Positions 33,790 to 42,306 of a DNA stretch of 64,000 nucleotides are shown here, in pieces. Where the stretch lies: positions 1-64,000 of the forward strand of contig JALSJP010000010.1 of assembly GCA_026989265.1 (NCBI GenBank), read 5' to 3'. Position numbers and translations under genes: made by a program. This DNA comes from Micavibrio sp. GTDB lineage: Bacteria; Pseudomonadota; Alphaproteobacteria; Micavibrionales; Micavibrionaceae. Under the pieces are notes generated by a model. It ran no database searches and had not been told where the DNA came from. It was given only the letters and a program-made list of their open reading frames with translations. How positions within the stretch are numbered: the stretch's first letter is position 1; every line of letters begins with the position of its first letter.

Positions 33790-35189
33790 TGTCTGAGGTT
33801 AATTCAAATGACTTAACAGAAATAAATGGCGCAGATGATGTGTTCGCGCTTTATGATGGCGTAGGCAATAATAGTAAGGCTGGAATAGAGGTGGAGCTAT
33901 CCTTCTTTGACCCATCAAAGCCAGATAGCCCCGTTATGGATTTACAGCAAAACACACAGCTTAAAAATGTTGTGGATAGTGACTGGCTGCATAATGAGCC
34001 AACCAGTGAATTATTAGAAGTCGCAAGCATAGCCGCGCCTTTTTCACAAATGAAGGGCGTGCTTAAAGATACGAACGATAAGATAAAAATACTGGCTGAT
34101 GCGGCATCTAAATTGGGGCTTAAGCGCTCATATTTTCAAGAGCTTCCAGACAAAACTGCCAGTGAATTGCTGTCTCGAATTGTAGATATTGATCGCTATA
34201 AAATAATGTATGCCCCATATCGCGCAGATATGAAAAAATGCGTGGAGTATTTTGCAGTTTGTAAGTCTAATCAAGTATCTATTAGCCCAAAAACAAGCGA
34301 TCATATGCTGGAAAATATCCGCAGGCTCTATCTTCTTGCGCCGTTTTTATTCCTGCTAACAGATAATAGCGCTGGGTTTAGCGAGGGCAAGCCATTCAAA
34401 AATCATATAGGCATGTCCATGCGCCATGATGGGTTAGCAAATTGGCGCGGTGGAGGTCTGCCCCCTTATTTGTTTACAGCTAAATCAGGTGCAGAATTTA
34501 TAGAAAACCATATTAATAATGTAATGAATAACCCTTTATTTATGTATTATGATAGAGACGGCAAGCTAACGGGCGTTCCTTCGGGTGATAATAGTGTGAC
34601 TTTTAACAGCTTAAAATCGCGAGGGCTTAATATTTCTAGCAATTACTATTTAGCGCAAAGCACAATATGGCCAGATGTTAAGATTGCAACGCTTAAAGAT
34701 AATGATGGAACTGTGAGCGGTCATAGATACGAAGCTCGCATGTTTGGCGTTGGAATGCATCAACATCAAAGCGCATTTATAATAACTTCGGCGCTTGCAT
34801 TTCATCGTGACTTTGCCGCGCAAATAGATGAATTGCTCGCGCGCTATGGGTTTGTCGGTGATAACTGTTATGAGCTACTCCAAAAATCATACAAAAATGC
34901 ACGAGAGCATGACGGTAAGTTCTTTGATATTGCTTATGGCACGGGAATAATGGCTGAATTTGCAAAAGAATTTGCTGATCTGATTGAAAATATTGCAAGT
35001 GATATTGATATGAGCCATGAAATGCGTCCTATTCTTGATATCTGCCGCAGCGGATATACCGATGGCAAAGTAAACCGAATATTATTCCCTAATCTAAGCG
35101 ATGTTACAAATTTCCAAAAGACTTACGATAGCGGGGTTTTTGAAAACCCCAATATTTGCGCATATATGTTATTTGCTGATAAATTATGA
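33789..35189 (+). CDS. Glutamate-cysteine-ligase-like protein (GCS2 superfamily)
   Basis: 466 residues. Near residue 32 is GIEVELSFFDPS, then NEPTSELLEVASIAAPF near residue 75, and an LPPYLFTAKSG / YYLAQSTIWPDVKI / GHRYEARMFGVGMHQHQSAF series. Together these look like the acidic metal-binding and ATP-grasp-like folds of carboxylate-amine ligases. Gamma-glutamylcysteine synthesis is possible, but the sequence is diverged and no glutathione synthetase gene is adjacent. It overlaps the DUF2155 stop by one base, so they are probably co-translated. Confidence 0.55.
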   Translation: MSEVNSNDLTEINGADDVFALYDGVGNNSKAGIEVELSFFDPSKPDSPVMDLQQNTQLKNVVDSDWLHNEPTSELLEVASIAAPFSQMKGVLKDTNDKIKILADAASKLGLKRSYFQELPDKTASELLSRIVDIDRYKIMYAPYRADMKKCVEYFAVCKSNQVSISPKTSDHMLENIRRLYLLAPFLFLLTDNSAGFSEGKPFKNHIGMSMRHDGLANWRGGGLPPYLFTAKSGAEFIENHINNVMNNPLFMYYDRDGKLTGVPSGDNSVTFNSLKSRGLNISSNYYLAQSTIWPDVKIATLKDNDGTVSGHRYEARMFGVGMHQHQSAFIITSALAFHRDFAAQIDELLARYGFVGDNCYELLQKSYKNAREHDGKFFDIAYGTGIMAEFAKEFADLIENIASDIDMSHEMRPILDICRSGYTDGKVNRILFPNLSDVTNFQKTYDSGVFENPNICAYMLFADKL

Positions 35190-35202
35190 TTAGGGTAAAT
35201 AA

Positions 35203-36225
35203 ATGAAAATACAATTTCGTCAGCTTGAAGGATTTATCAAATCACCCGATAAGGCGTCGCGTGTTATCCTTGTTTATGGCCCTGATAGCGGGCTTGCTAG
35301 TGAGCGATGCGACATTATCGGCAAAACAATCGTTGAGGATTTGAACGATCCTTTTAACGTTGCTGCGCTATCTCTTTCTACATTAATAGATGATCCTGCC
35401 CGTCTTATGGATGAGGCTAATGCAATGTCAATGATGGGGGGGCAGCGCCTTATAAAGATTAATGATGGCGGCGATAAACTCACTGTTCTTTTAAAATCAT
35501 ATCTTGAAAACCCTAGCGAATCATCACTTGTCCTTATAAAAGCAGGTGAGCTAAGCCCGCGATCATCATTGCGCAAGCTTTGTGAAGGCGCAAAAAATGC
35601 GGCGGCGATTCCTTGTTATGTTGAGGATGAGCGCGATGTCTCTCGCTTTATTAGAGATAGCTTGCAACTTGAGAATATGAGAGCCGATAATGACGCGGTT
35701 ATGTGGCTTGCTGCTAATATATCGGGCGATCGCCGTAAGGTGCGCTCAGAGCTTGAAAAGCTCATAATTTATAAGGGAGATGAAGCAAGCCCCATATCTA
35801 TAGATGATGCCATGGCTGCTTGCGGAGCTTTGGGAGCGCAAGGCTTTGATGATCTTGTATATAATGTCGGAGGACGGAGTAGCGCGAAAGCTTTAAAAGC
35901 ATATGCAACTCTAACGGCAGAAGGCACAGTCTTTATTGCAATATTACGGGCATTGCAAAATCACTTTCGCAGGCTTCATATGTGCAAATCATATATGATA
36001 GATGGCATGGACATAGATAGCGCGATGAAAAAACTATCACCGCCTGTTTTTTTCAAACAAGCACCAATGTTTAAGTCCCAAATAAATAGCTGGTCATTAC
36101 CTGTGCTTAATCAGGTTTTGGGCAAGCTAACCGATATTGAGGTGCAATGTAAACAAACAGGAATGCCCGCGGAAATACTCTGCTCTCAAGCTATATTAGC
36201 AATCAGTAAAATTAGAGCTACTTAA
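35203..36225 (+). CDS. holA: HolA, DNA polymerase III delta subunit
   Basis: 340 residues. Residues 20-130 form the AAA-like N-domain (VILVYGPDSGLASERCDII, MMGGQRLIKINDG), followed by a DRRKVRSELEKLIIYKG segment and the C-terminal collar helices. Delta opens the beta clamp within the clamp loader. It ends 8 bases inside the convergent rsmB gene. dnaX, another clamp-loader gene, lies about 4 kb away on the other strand. Confidence 0.93.
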   Translation: MKIQFRQLEGFIKSPDKASRVILVYGPDSGLASERCDIIGKTIVEDLNDPFNVAALSLSTLIDDPARLMDEANAMSMMGGQRLIKINDGGDKLTVLLKSYLENPSESSLVLIKAGELSPRSSLRKLCEGAKNAAAIPCYVEDERDVSRFIRDSLQLENMRADNDAVMWLAANISGDRRKVRSELEKLIIYKGDEASPISIDDAMAACGALGAQGFDDLVYNVGGRSSAKALKAYATLTAEGTVFIAILRALQNHFRRLHMCKSYMIDGMDIDSAMKKLSPPVFFKQAPMFKSQINSWSLPVLNQVLGKLTDIEVQCKQTGMPAEILCSQAILAISKIRAT

Positions 36226-37555
36226 CTCGCGTTAATCTTGATATGAAAAATCCGTCTAAACCGCCTTGTTCAGATAGATTGTAAGGCATAGCCCTTATAT
36301 CGCCATTTTCATTGATAAGCTCATTATAATTCCCGACTTCTTGCGGTGTAATGGCTATGCGTTCAAAATCAGGGTTAGAGCCTAGGAAATGCTCAATTTG
36401 ACGTTCACCCTCATCTTTTTGCAATGAACAAGTGCAATAAATTAGCAAACCGCCAACACCAAGCATAGTGCCAGCGTGGCTTAATAATTTTTCTTGGATA
36501 GAGGCTAGTCTCTCAATATCTTTTGGAGATTTAAGATATCCAGTATCAGGATGGCGGCGGATTGTACCAGTCGCCGAACATGGCGCGTCCAATAAAATAC
36601 GTTGCGGCGGACTGCTCGGCTTCCATACGGATGCATCTGATATCTCTATATTGACGCGCTCTTTTAAATCCATGCGCTCGAGATTTTCCTCCAAACGCTT
36701 TAGCCGTACGGCAGAGCGATCAATAGCAGTTACATTTGCGCCCATAGAGGCAAGCTGCAATGTTTTTCCGCCCGGAGCTGCGCACATATCGATTACATCT
36801 TGATTTGAAACATCGCCAAAAAGCAAAGCAGGCAGGGCGGCGGCGGCATCTTGCACCCACCATTTCCCGCTATCAAAGCCTTCCATCTCGCGGATATTAC
36901 CGCCAGATACGCGTCTCAACGTCCCTGTTGAGAGCCCATAAGCTTGTAGCTCACTGCCCCAATATGCGCGATCATTAACATCTTTTACGGTAATATCAAG
37001 CGGCGCTTCCCTCATATTGGCCTCGGCTATTTTAGCGGCGGTTGTTAGACCATAATCCTCAATCCATATTTTAAGCAGCCATTCAGGAGTGTTAAGCCTT
37101 CCCGCATCTTGATTATCAATGCGCGATTTACCGCCTCGTATAAGCTTTCTTAAAATAGCGTTCACGAATCCCTTTTGCTTTACCATGCCCGATTGTTCGG
37201 CAAGGCGCACAGATGTATCAACGCTTGCGTGATCAGGAACAGCCATAAAGAAAATTTGAGTAACGCCAAGGCGCAAAATATTACGCACTACGGGAGTGCG
37301 GAGAGCTTCGGGGCGGCTTTGCGCTGAGTTAATTAAATCATCAATTTGCCCTAATCTGCGCAAAGTAGTAGTAAGCAGCATCCGAGTAAATGCCCGTTGG
37401 CGCTGCGGCAGTGCAGCAAATTCTTCAGAGCTATCAAGTGTGACATCCAGAGCATTCTTACGATCAAGCACATTATAAAGCATATCCAGTGCAATTTTTC
37501 TTGCTGCTAAAATATCTTCTTCATTCGATATTCCTTCATTTTCTGATAAATTCAT
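36218..37555 (-). CDS. rsmB: RsmB, 16S rRNA m5C967 methyltransferase
   Basis: 445 residues. The N-terminal NusB-like helical domain (about 15-150) is followed by the SAM methyltransferase: DMCAAPGGKTLQLASMG, DAPCSATGTIRRHPDTG with the first catalytic Cys, and LIYCTCSLQKDEGERQ with the nucleophile Cys. Typical length. It faces the sdhAF4 gene; the starts are about 35 bases apart on opposite strands. Confidence 0.94.
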   Translation of the reverse strand: MNLSENEGISNEEDILAARKIALDMLYNVLDRKNALDVTLDSSEEFAALPQRQRAFTRMLLTTTLRRLGQIDDLINSAQSRPEALRTPVVRNILRLGVTQIFFMAVPDHASVDTSVRLAEQSGMVKQKGFVNAILRKLIRGGKSRIDNQDAGRLNTPEWLLKIWIEDYGLTTAAKIAEANMREAPLDITVKDVNDRAYWGSELQAYGLSTGTLRRVSGGNIREMEGFDSGKWWVQDAAAALPALLFGDVSNQDVIDMCAAPGGKTLQLASMGANVTAIDRSAVRLKRLEENLERMDLKERVNIEISDASVWKPSSPPQRILLDAPCSATGTIRRHPDTGYLKSPKDIERLASIQEKLLSHAGTMLGVGGLLIYCTCSLQKDEGERQIEHFLGSNPDFERIAITPQEVGNYNELINENGDIRAMPYNLSEQGGLDGFFISRLTRVK

Positions 37556-37590
37556 TGCTCAATCAATCTCTTTTGCCCATAATGTTATAT

Positions 37591-37710
37591 ATGGATACAG
37601 AAGATAATTCAGAAAAACCAGCAGAAAAAGAAATTGGGGGCTTTGAAAACAAGCTAGAGCCAACTCGTTATGGTGATTGGGAAGTAAATGGACGCTGTTC
37701 AGATTTTTAA
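37591..37710 (+). CDS. SdhAF4-like (DUF1674) succinate dehydrogenase assembly factor
   Basis: 39 residues (or 42 from ATG 37582). The frame also opens from 37489 within rsmB, but only the C-terminal part has meaning: EIGGFENKLEPTRYGDWEVN-GRCSDF, the DUF1674 signature (E-P-T-R-Y-G-D-W-E-x-x-G-R-C-S-D-F). The human and yeast relatives help flavinylated SdhA mature. It overlaps the following DUF1223 gene by 23 bases. Confidence 0.9.
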   Translation: MDTEDNSEKPAEKEIGGFENKLEPTRYGDWEVNGRCSDF

Positions 37711-38593
37711 AATAAATAAAATATTGTTTTATTTAGTTGCATTTGTGTGCTTATCTTTTGCAAATATTGCTAATGCAAAGCCAGACTCTCCAATTATTAT
37801 TGAATTTTTTGGCAAAAATAACTGTAGTTCTGATACAGTTATTCAAGAAAATTTACAAAAAATAGCTCAAACCCAAAATAATGTTCATATTATAAATTGC
37901 AGAACGCGTAGTGATGGCGCAAAAGAGTCTAAAACATTCACAATGAAATTTTGCACAGATCGCCGTAAATTATATGATAAAAAATTTGGAACATTTAGCT
38001 TTAAATATCCTGCTTTTATAGTTGTAAATGGACGCTGGGATGCTAACTATAAGGATTTAATGTCTGCTATAAAGCTTGGTCGCGGTGATGATGTTAAACC
38101 TATATCAGTGAATATTCATAATAATGTCATTGATATTTCTATTCCTGAAATAAAATCTGATAAAGGATATGGTGAAATACTGCTTTATACTTATGTGCCA
38201 ACAATGGATGAAAAAGCGATATTCGTTGATTCAGATGTTTCTTTTACAGATAAAATGAAAGAAAAAATAAATAAAAATATGAGCGTTCCCTTCGTTACAA
38301 AAGCGCGAACCTCTCCATTTTATTTCCGTCCTATACTTGCAACAGAAAGAATTGGCAAATGGAATGGTCAGAAAATGGATTTAACATTTTCCCTGAACAA
38401 TATCACGAGTTTAAGCGGGGCTAGCTACTCTAATCTTAGCTATATTGTTGTATTACATGAAGGCAGCGATATAGGCAATGTCCTTGCAGTTGGTGAGTAT
38501 ATGTCATTGAAAGAGTTCAATAATACTCTTCCCCATAGCAATCCTGTGGAAGTGAAATTCATCACCCCTGACCCTAGAGATTTAGTTCAATAA
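37688..38593 (+). CDS. DUF1223-like secreted thioredoxin-fold protein
   Basis: 301 residues with a signal peptide (LFYLVAFVCLSFANIANA). The first strand and loop (IIEFFGKNNCSSDTVIQENL) correspond to the E-L-F-T-S-Q-G-C-S-S-C-P-x-A-D motif of DUF1223, but only one of the two redox cysteines remains. Later landmarks: FKYPAFIVVNGRWDANYKDL and YIVVLHEGSDIGNVLAVGEY. It may thus bind rather than reduce. Start has GGGAAG just upstream, inside the sdhAF4 gene. It ends 20 bases inside the convergent xth gene. Confidence 0.8.
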   Translation: MDAVQIFKINKILFYLVAFVCLSFANIANAKPDSPIIIEFFGKNNCSSDTVIQENLQKIAQTQNNVHIINCRTRSDGAKESKTFTMKFCTDRRKLYDKKFGTFSFKYPAFIVVNGRWDANYKDLMSAIKLGRGDDVKPISVNIHNNVIDISIPEIKSDKGYGEILLYTYVPTMDEKAIFVDSDVSFTDKMKEKINKNMSVPFVTKARTSPFYFRPILATERIGKWNGQKMDLTFSLNNITSLSGASYSNLSYIVVLHEGSDIGNVLAVGEYMSLKEFNNTLPHSNPVEVKFITPDPRDLVQ

Positions 38594-39362
38594 TAACAGG
38601 AACATGATCGCTAGGCTTTTCCCTGTCGCGCACATCAAGCAATATATCATGCTTTGATAATGCTGGTTTTAGGGCTTGCGTTACCCAAATATGATCCAGC
38701 CTGCGCCCGCGATTAGATTTACGCCAATCACGATTACGATATGACCACCAGCTATAGCATTTCTCATCTTCGGGGACAAAATGGCGGCTTGCATCCACCC
38801 AATCTAAAGAAGCTTGCATATTGCTAAGCTTTTCAACTTCGATAGGGGTATGAGATACGATCTTCAAAAGCTGCTTATGTGACCAAACATCATGCTCTTG
38901 CGGGGCTATATTAAAATCCCCAACCACCATAAGCGGGCTATCTGAGCTATGGTTACTTTCAAAAAACCCTGTCATTTCATCAACAAAATCAAGTTTATGA
39001 GCAAATTTTTCATTTATATCTCGATCAGGCTCATCGCCACCCGCAGGGATATATATATTATGCAGCTCAAATTCTGGAAATTTAACAGAAATATGGCGAC
39101 AATCTTGCTTGCCAACTCTTTCATATATTGATTCATCTGTAAAAGCGACGCGCGAGATAATAGCAACGCCGTTATAGCTCTTCATGCCATTAAAATGAAT
39201 ATGCGGATAGCCAGCTGATTTAATAGCATCAAGGGGAAAATGCTCATCAGGGGTTTTGGTTTCTTGCAAACATATAACATCAAGATTAGCCTCCGCCATA
39301 ATATCAAGCAATAAAGGCGCACGAAGGCGCACTGAATTTATATTCCATGTTGCAATGCGCAT
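38574..39362 (-). CDS. xth: Exodeoxyribonuclease III
   Basis: 262 residues with the complete ExoIII/APE pattern: RIATWNINSVRLR, VICLQETKTPDEHFP, IYIPAGGDEPDRD, VVGDFNIAP, WWSYRNRDWRKSNRGRRLDHIW and SDHVPVI. It repairs abasic sites and 3' blocked ends. Metal-binding Glu (QET) and catalytic Asp/His are all present. Confidence 0.96.
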   Translation of the reverse strand: MRIATWNINSVRLRAPLLLDIMAEANLDVICLQETKTPDEHFPLDAIKSAGYPHIHFNGMKSYNGVAIISRVAFTDESIYERVGKQDCRHISVKFPEFELHNIYIPAGGDEPDRDINEKFAHKLDFVDEMTGFFESNHSSDSPLMVVGDFNIAPQEHDVWSHKQLLKIVSHTPIEVEKLSNMQASLDWVDASRHFVPEDEKCYSWWSYRNRDWRKSNRGRRLDHIWVTQALKPALSKHDILLDVRDREKPSDHVPVIIELNL

Positions 39363-39379
39363 ATTAAAGCTCTCTTATC

Positions 39380-39706
39380 TTAAAGCAGACCGCCGCCGCC
39401 AGCCATGCCTTCGGGTAAGCCAAGACCCTCCATCATTGCCGCAGTTTCAGATTTTATGCGCTCTTCCTTAGTGTCATTGGCGTTATTCATTGCTGCAACT
39501 ATTAAGTCTTCCAATGTTTCTTTGTCAGAGACCATAAGGGAATCATCAATATTAAGCCCCAAAATCTTACCAGAACAAGACATTTTAACTTTAACAAGAC
39601 CGCCGCCAGCATCGGCTTCTATCTCAATGTCATGTAATTTTTCTTGCACTTCTTGCAATTTGAATTGCATTTCTTGCGCTTGCTTCATCATTTTTTGAAA
39701 ATCCAT
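39380..39706 (-). CDS. ybaB: YbaB/EbfC nucleoid-associated protein
   Basis: 108 residues. An N-terminal coiled coil (MMKQAQEMQFKLQEVQEKLHD) is followed by the small beta core (GGGLVKVKMSCSGKILGLNID) and the C-terminal helix with TAAMMEGLGLPEGMAGG. It binds DNA as a dimer. It follows dnaX by 6 bases, the classic dnaX-ybaB pair. Confidence 0.95.
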   Translation of the reverse strand: MDFQKMMKQAQEMQFKLQEVQEKLHDIEIEADAGGGLVKVKMSCSGKILGLNIDDSLMVSDKETLEDLIVAAMNNANDTKEERIKSETAAMMEGLGLPEGMAGGGGLL

Positions 39707-39712
39707 TATATT

Positions 39713-41428
39713 TTATCCTTTATTGTTTGAGCTTATTATCTTTGTAAGTTTTGCATCGGGAAATATTTTCAATATATTATCGACTATAGGCATTTTAGCA
39801 ACATCTGAAAGCTCTTTTAAATGCAGAGCATCGTCCTTTTCGGATAATGTTATATCGCCGCCTGTTTTGGTAATCGCAATCATCCAATGGTCACCAGTAA
39901 TTACCTTCAATGCCTTGATTAGCTTTTGCGATAGCTCAGGCATAGCCGCGTCAGATTGCCTAAATTCCATGCGCCCATGCTCTATATTAACTAAGTGCGC
40001 AAAATTATAAAGCTGGCTTGCAAGCATAATTTCTTTATGCGCGTTTAGTGCTTCTATCATATCTTCTAGGCTATTAATTTTTGCCGGAATATCAGGATCA
40101 GAAACGATAGATAGCTCAGGCTTCGAAATAACCGCGCTAGTCACATGAGGCGGAGGCTGTGGCGGGGGTGAATTAAAGTCTTGCACATGTACAGAAGATG
40201 AAATTGGCGCAGAACTTGTAGCAGTAGGAGCGCTGCTCGCCTGATTAGTAGTAGTGAGAGCAGCTTGGCTCTTTAACTTCTTAATTAAATCAGAGGGATC
40301 AGGTAGATTCGCCGCATAAGCCAAGCGTATGACCACCATTTCCGCAGCATTTTGCGGATTAGGGGCAGAGTTTACCTCAGCAATACCTTTAAGAAGTATT
40401 TGCCAAGCCTTGCCCAGACTAGGCATAGAAATTTTAGCTGATAGCTCTTTTGCTCGCGCCATTTGGTCGGTGGAAAGAGCCTTGCCAACATCAAGCAAAT
40501 CAGGAACAGCCCGCAATTTTGTAAGTAAATGAGTAAGGTCGAGCAAATCTTGCATAACCGCAGAAGGAGCGCCGCCATTATTATAAATATCATCCATGAT
40601 GCTAAGCGCAGATTTCATATCTCCGCGCAGCGCATTTTCTAGCAAATCAAGGTTTTGGGCGCGATCTGACAGACCAAGCATAGATTGCACTTGCTCGGAC
40701 GTTATTTTATCGGGTGATAGAGCCATCGCCTGATCCAGCAGGCTTAAACCATCACGAACAGAACCATCAGAGGCGCGCGCAATCATCGCAATGGCATCTT
40801 GCTCAACTGCTACATTTTCAAGTCCGCATATTTTTGTGTAATGCTTGGATAATGTCTCAACATTTACGCGCTGTAAATCAAATCTTTGGCAACGCGAAAG
40901 CACAGTTATAGGCACTTTGCGAATCTCCGTAGTAGCAAAAATAAACTTCACATGCTCTGGCGGCTCTTCCAATGTTTTCAAAAGAGCATTAAATGCATTT
41001 TTCGAAAGCATATGAACTTCATCAATTACGTATATTTTATAACGCGCCTCCATAGGGGCATAGCGCACGCCATCCAATATCTCGCGGATATCATCAACGC
41101 CTGTGCGGCTGGCTGCATCCATTTCAATAACATCAGGGTGGCGGTCTTCGGATATCGCGCGGCATATCGCACAATCATCAGTATTTTGCGTCGTGGCGTT
41201 AGATGCGCCGTCCGCGCCCTTATAATTAAGAGCCTTGGCAATGATGCGGGCAGTTGTGGTTTTACCAACTCCGCGAACGCCCGTTAGCATAAATGCATGA
41301 GCAATTCGCCCTGATGTAATCGCATTTTTAAGCGTTCGGACAAGGGCATCTTGACCTATAAGCTCATCAAAATTTTGAGGGCGGTATTTCCGCGCTAATA
41401 CTCGGTAGGGTTTGTTTTCTTCTGACAT
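39713..41428 (-). CDS. dnaX: DnaX, DNA polymerase III gamma/tau subunit
   Basis: 571 residues. AAA+ domain: GVRGVGKTTTARIIAKAL (P-loop), DEVHMLSKNAFNALLKTLEEPP and an SRCQRFDLQRV sensor region. The zinc module near residue 90 reads DDCAICRAISEDRHPD, keeping two cysteines where four are usual. The C-terminal tau-like extension has a Pro/Ser/Thr linker (about 400-445). I did not see an A-rich slippery site for gamma production. Followed by ybaB. Confidence 0.95.
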   Translation of the reverse strand: MSEENKPYRVLARKYRPQNFDELIGQDALVRTLKNAITSGRIAHAFMLTGVRGVGKTTTARIIAKALNYKGADGASNATTQNTDDCAICRAISEDRHPDVIEMDAASRTGVDDIREILDGVRYAPMEARYKIYVIDEVHMLSKNAFNALLKTLEEPPEHVKFIFATTEIRKVPITVLSRCQRFDLQRVNVETLSKHYTKICGLENVAVEQDAIAMIARASDGSVRDGLSLLDQAMALSPDKITSEQVQSMLGLSDRAQNLDLLENALRGDMKSALSIMDDIYNNGGAPSAVMQDLLDLTHLLTKLRAVPDLLDVGKALSTDQMARAKELSAKISMPSLGKAWQILLKGIAEVNSAPNPQNAAEMVVIRLAYAANLPDPSDLIKKLKSQAALTTTNQASSAPTATSSAPISSSVHVQDFNSPPPQPPPHVTSAVISKPELSIVSDPDIPAKINSLEDMIEALNAHKEIMLASQLYNFAHLVNIEHGRMEFRQSDAAMPELSQKLIKALKVITGDHWMIAITKTGGDITLSEKDDALHLKELSDVAKMPIVDNILKIFPDAKLTKIISSNNKG

Positions 41429-41513
41429 GATTTATTTGTAGTGCGATTCACTTGGCTCCGCAAGTATCATGGTAACTTTTATTACTTAATTTAGATTAAA
41501 AATGTGACCTGAT

Positions 41514-42242
41514 CTATAAAAAAACTTGTTTCAAATCATCATCATTTAAAATGCGCCATTCGCCTTTTGGTAAATCATTAAGAGAAAGCCCTCCCGTTTG
41601 GAAACGGTGGAGCGTTATTACTTCATTTCCGATTGTCTCAAACATACGGCGGATTTGGTGAAATCTTCCCTCACTTAATATCATAATGCCGCTGCACTTA
41701 TTTTCCGCTATCCATATGGCTGGCTTTAGTGGCTTATCATCTTTATCCATATAAAATTCGCCTGTGTTAAATAGCTCTGCTTCATTCCCGTTCAAGTCAT
41801 CGCGCAAAGTCACATGATAATGTTTTTTTGCATTAGATTTTGGAGATATTACGCGGTGGAGTAAATCTCCGTCATCTGTCAATAGCAATTGCCCTGTGCT
41901 GTATTTATCCAAACGCCCGATACTAGAAAAGGCAGGTTTGCGGGATTTAAAGCGCTCTGGCATTAGGTCATAAACTAAATCTCCTGTATCTTTGTGAGAG
42001 CAAGTATAGCCCTCAGGCTTGTTAAGCATGATTGTCATGGGCGATATTGGGTCGATATTCTCACCATCAAGTTTTACTTGCGCGGTATATGGATTTACTT
42101 GAAAAGATGGGTTTTTAATGATGCTACCATCTACTGAAACCCATTCATTTTTGATAGCCATAGCCATTTCTTTGCGCCCGCCATAACCTAGGTTAGACAG
42201 AAGGCGCTCTAGGCGGATAGTTTTTGCTTTTTCTTTTCCCAT
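41514..42242 (-). CDS. RsuA/RluE-type pseudouridine synthase
   Basis: 242 residues. An N-terminal S4 domain (LERLLSNLGYGGRKEMAMAIKN) is followed by the catalytic domain with MLNKPEGYTCSHKD and GRLDKYSTGQLLLTDDG containing the catalytic Asp, plus GRFHQIRRMFETIGNEVITLHR. The overall pattern is closer to RsuA (16S U516) than to RluB/E. It is divergent from polA. Confidence 0.88.
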   Translation of the reverse strand: MGKEKAKTIRLERLLSNLGYGGRKEMAMAIKNEWVSVDGSIIKNPSFQVNPYTAQVKLDGENIDPISPMTIMLNKPEGYTCSHKDTGDLVYDLMPERFKSRKPAFSSIGRLDKYSTGQLLLTDDGDLLHRVISPKSNAKKHYHVTLRDDLNGNEAELFNTGEFYMDKDDKPLKPAIWIAENKCSGIMILSEGRFHQIRRMFETIGNEVITLHRFQTGGLSLNDLPKGEWRILNDDDLKQVFL

Positions 42243-42306
42243 GGATATTTAGTCATTTCGTTAGAGTTGCTGGACATCATAGTGCGGTTAGTTCATTTTG
42301 TCACCT

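Noticed and set aside
40886-41287. 133-codon plus-strand ORF opposite dnaX
   Set aside because: Antisense shadow of the conserved AAA+ domain.
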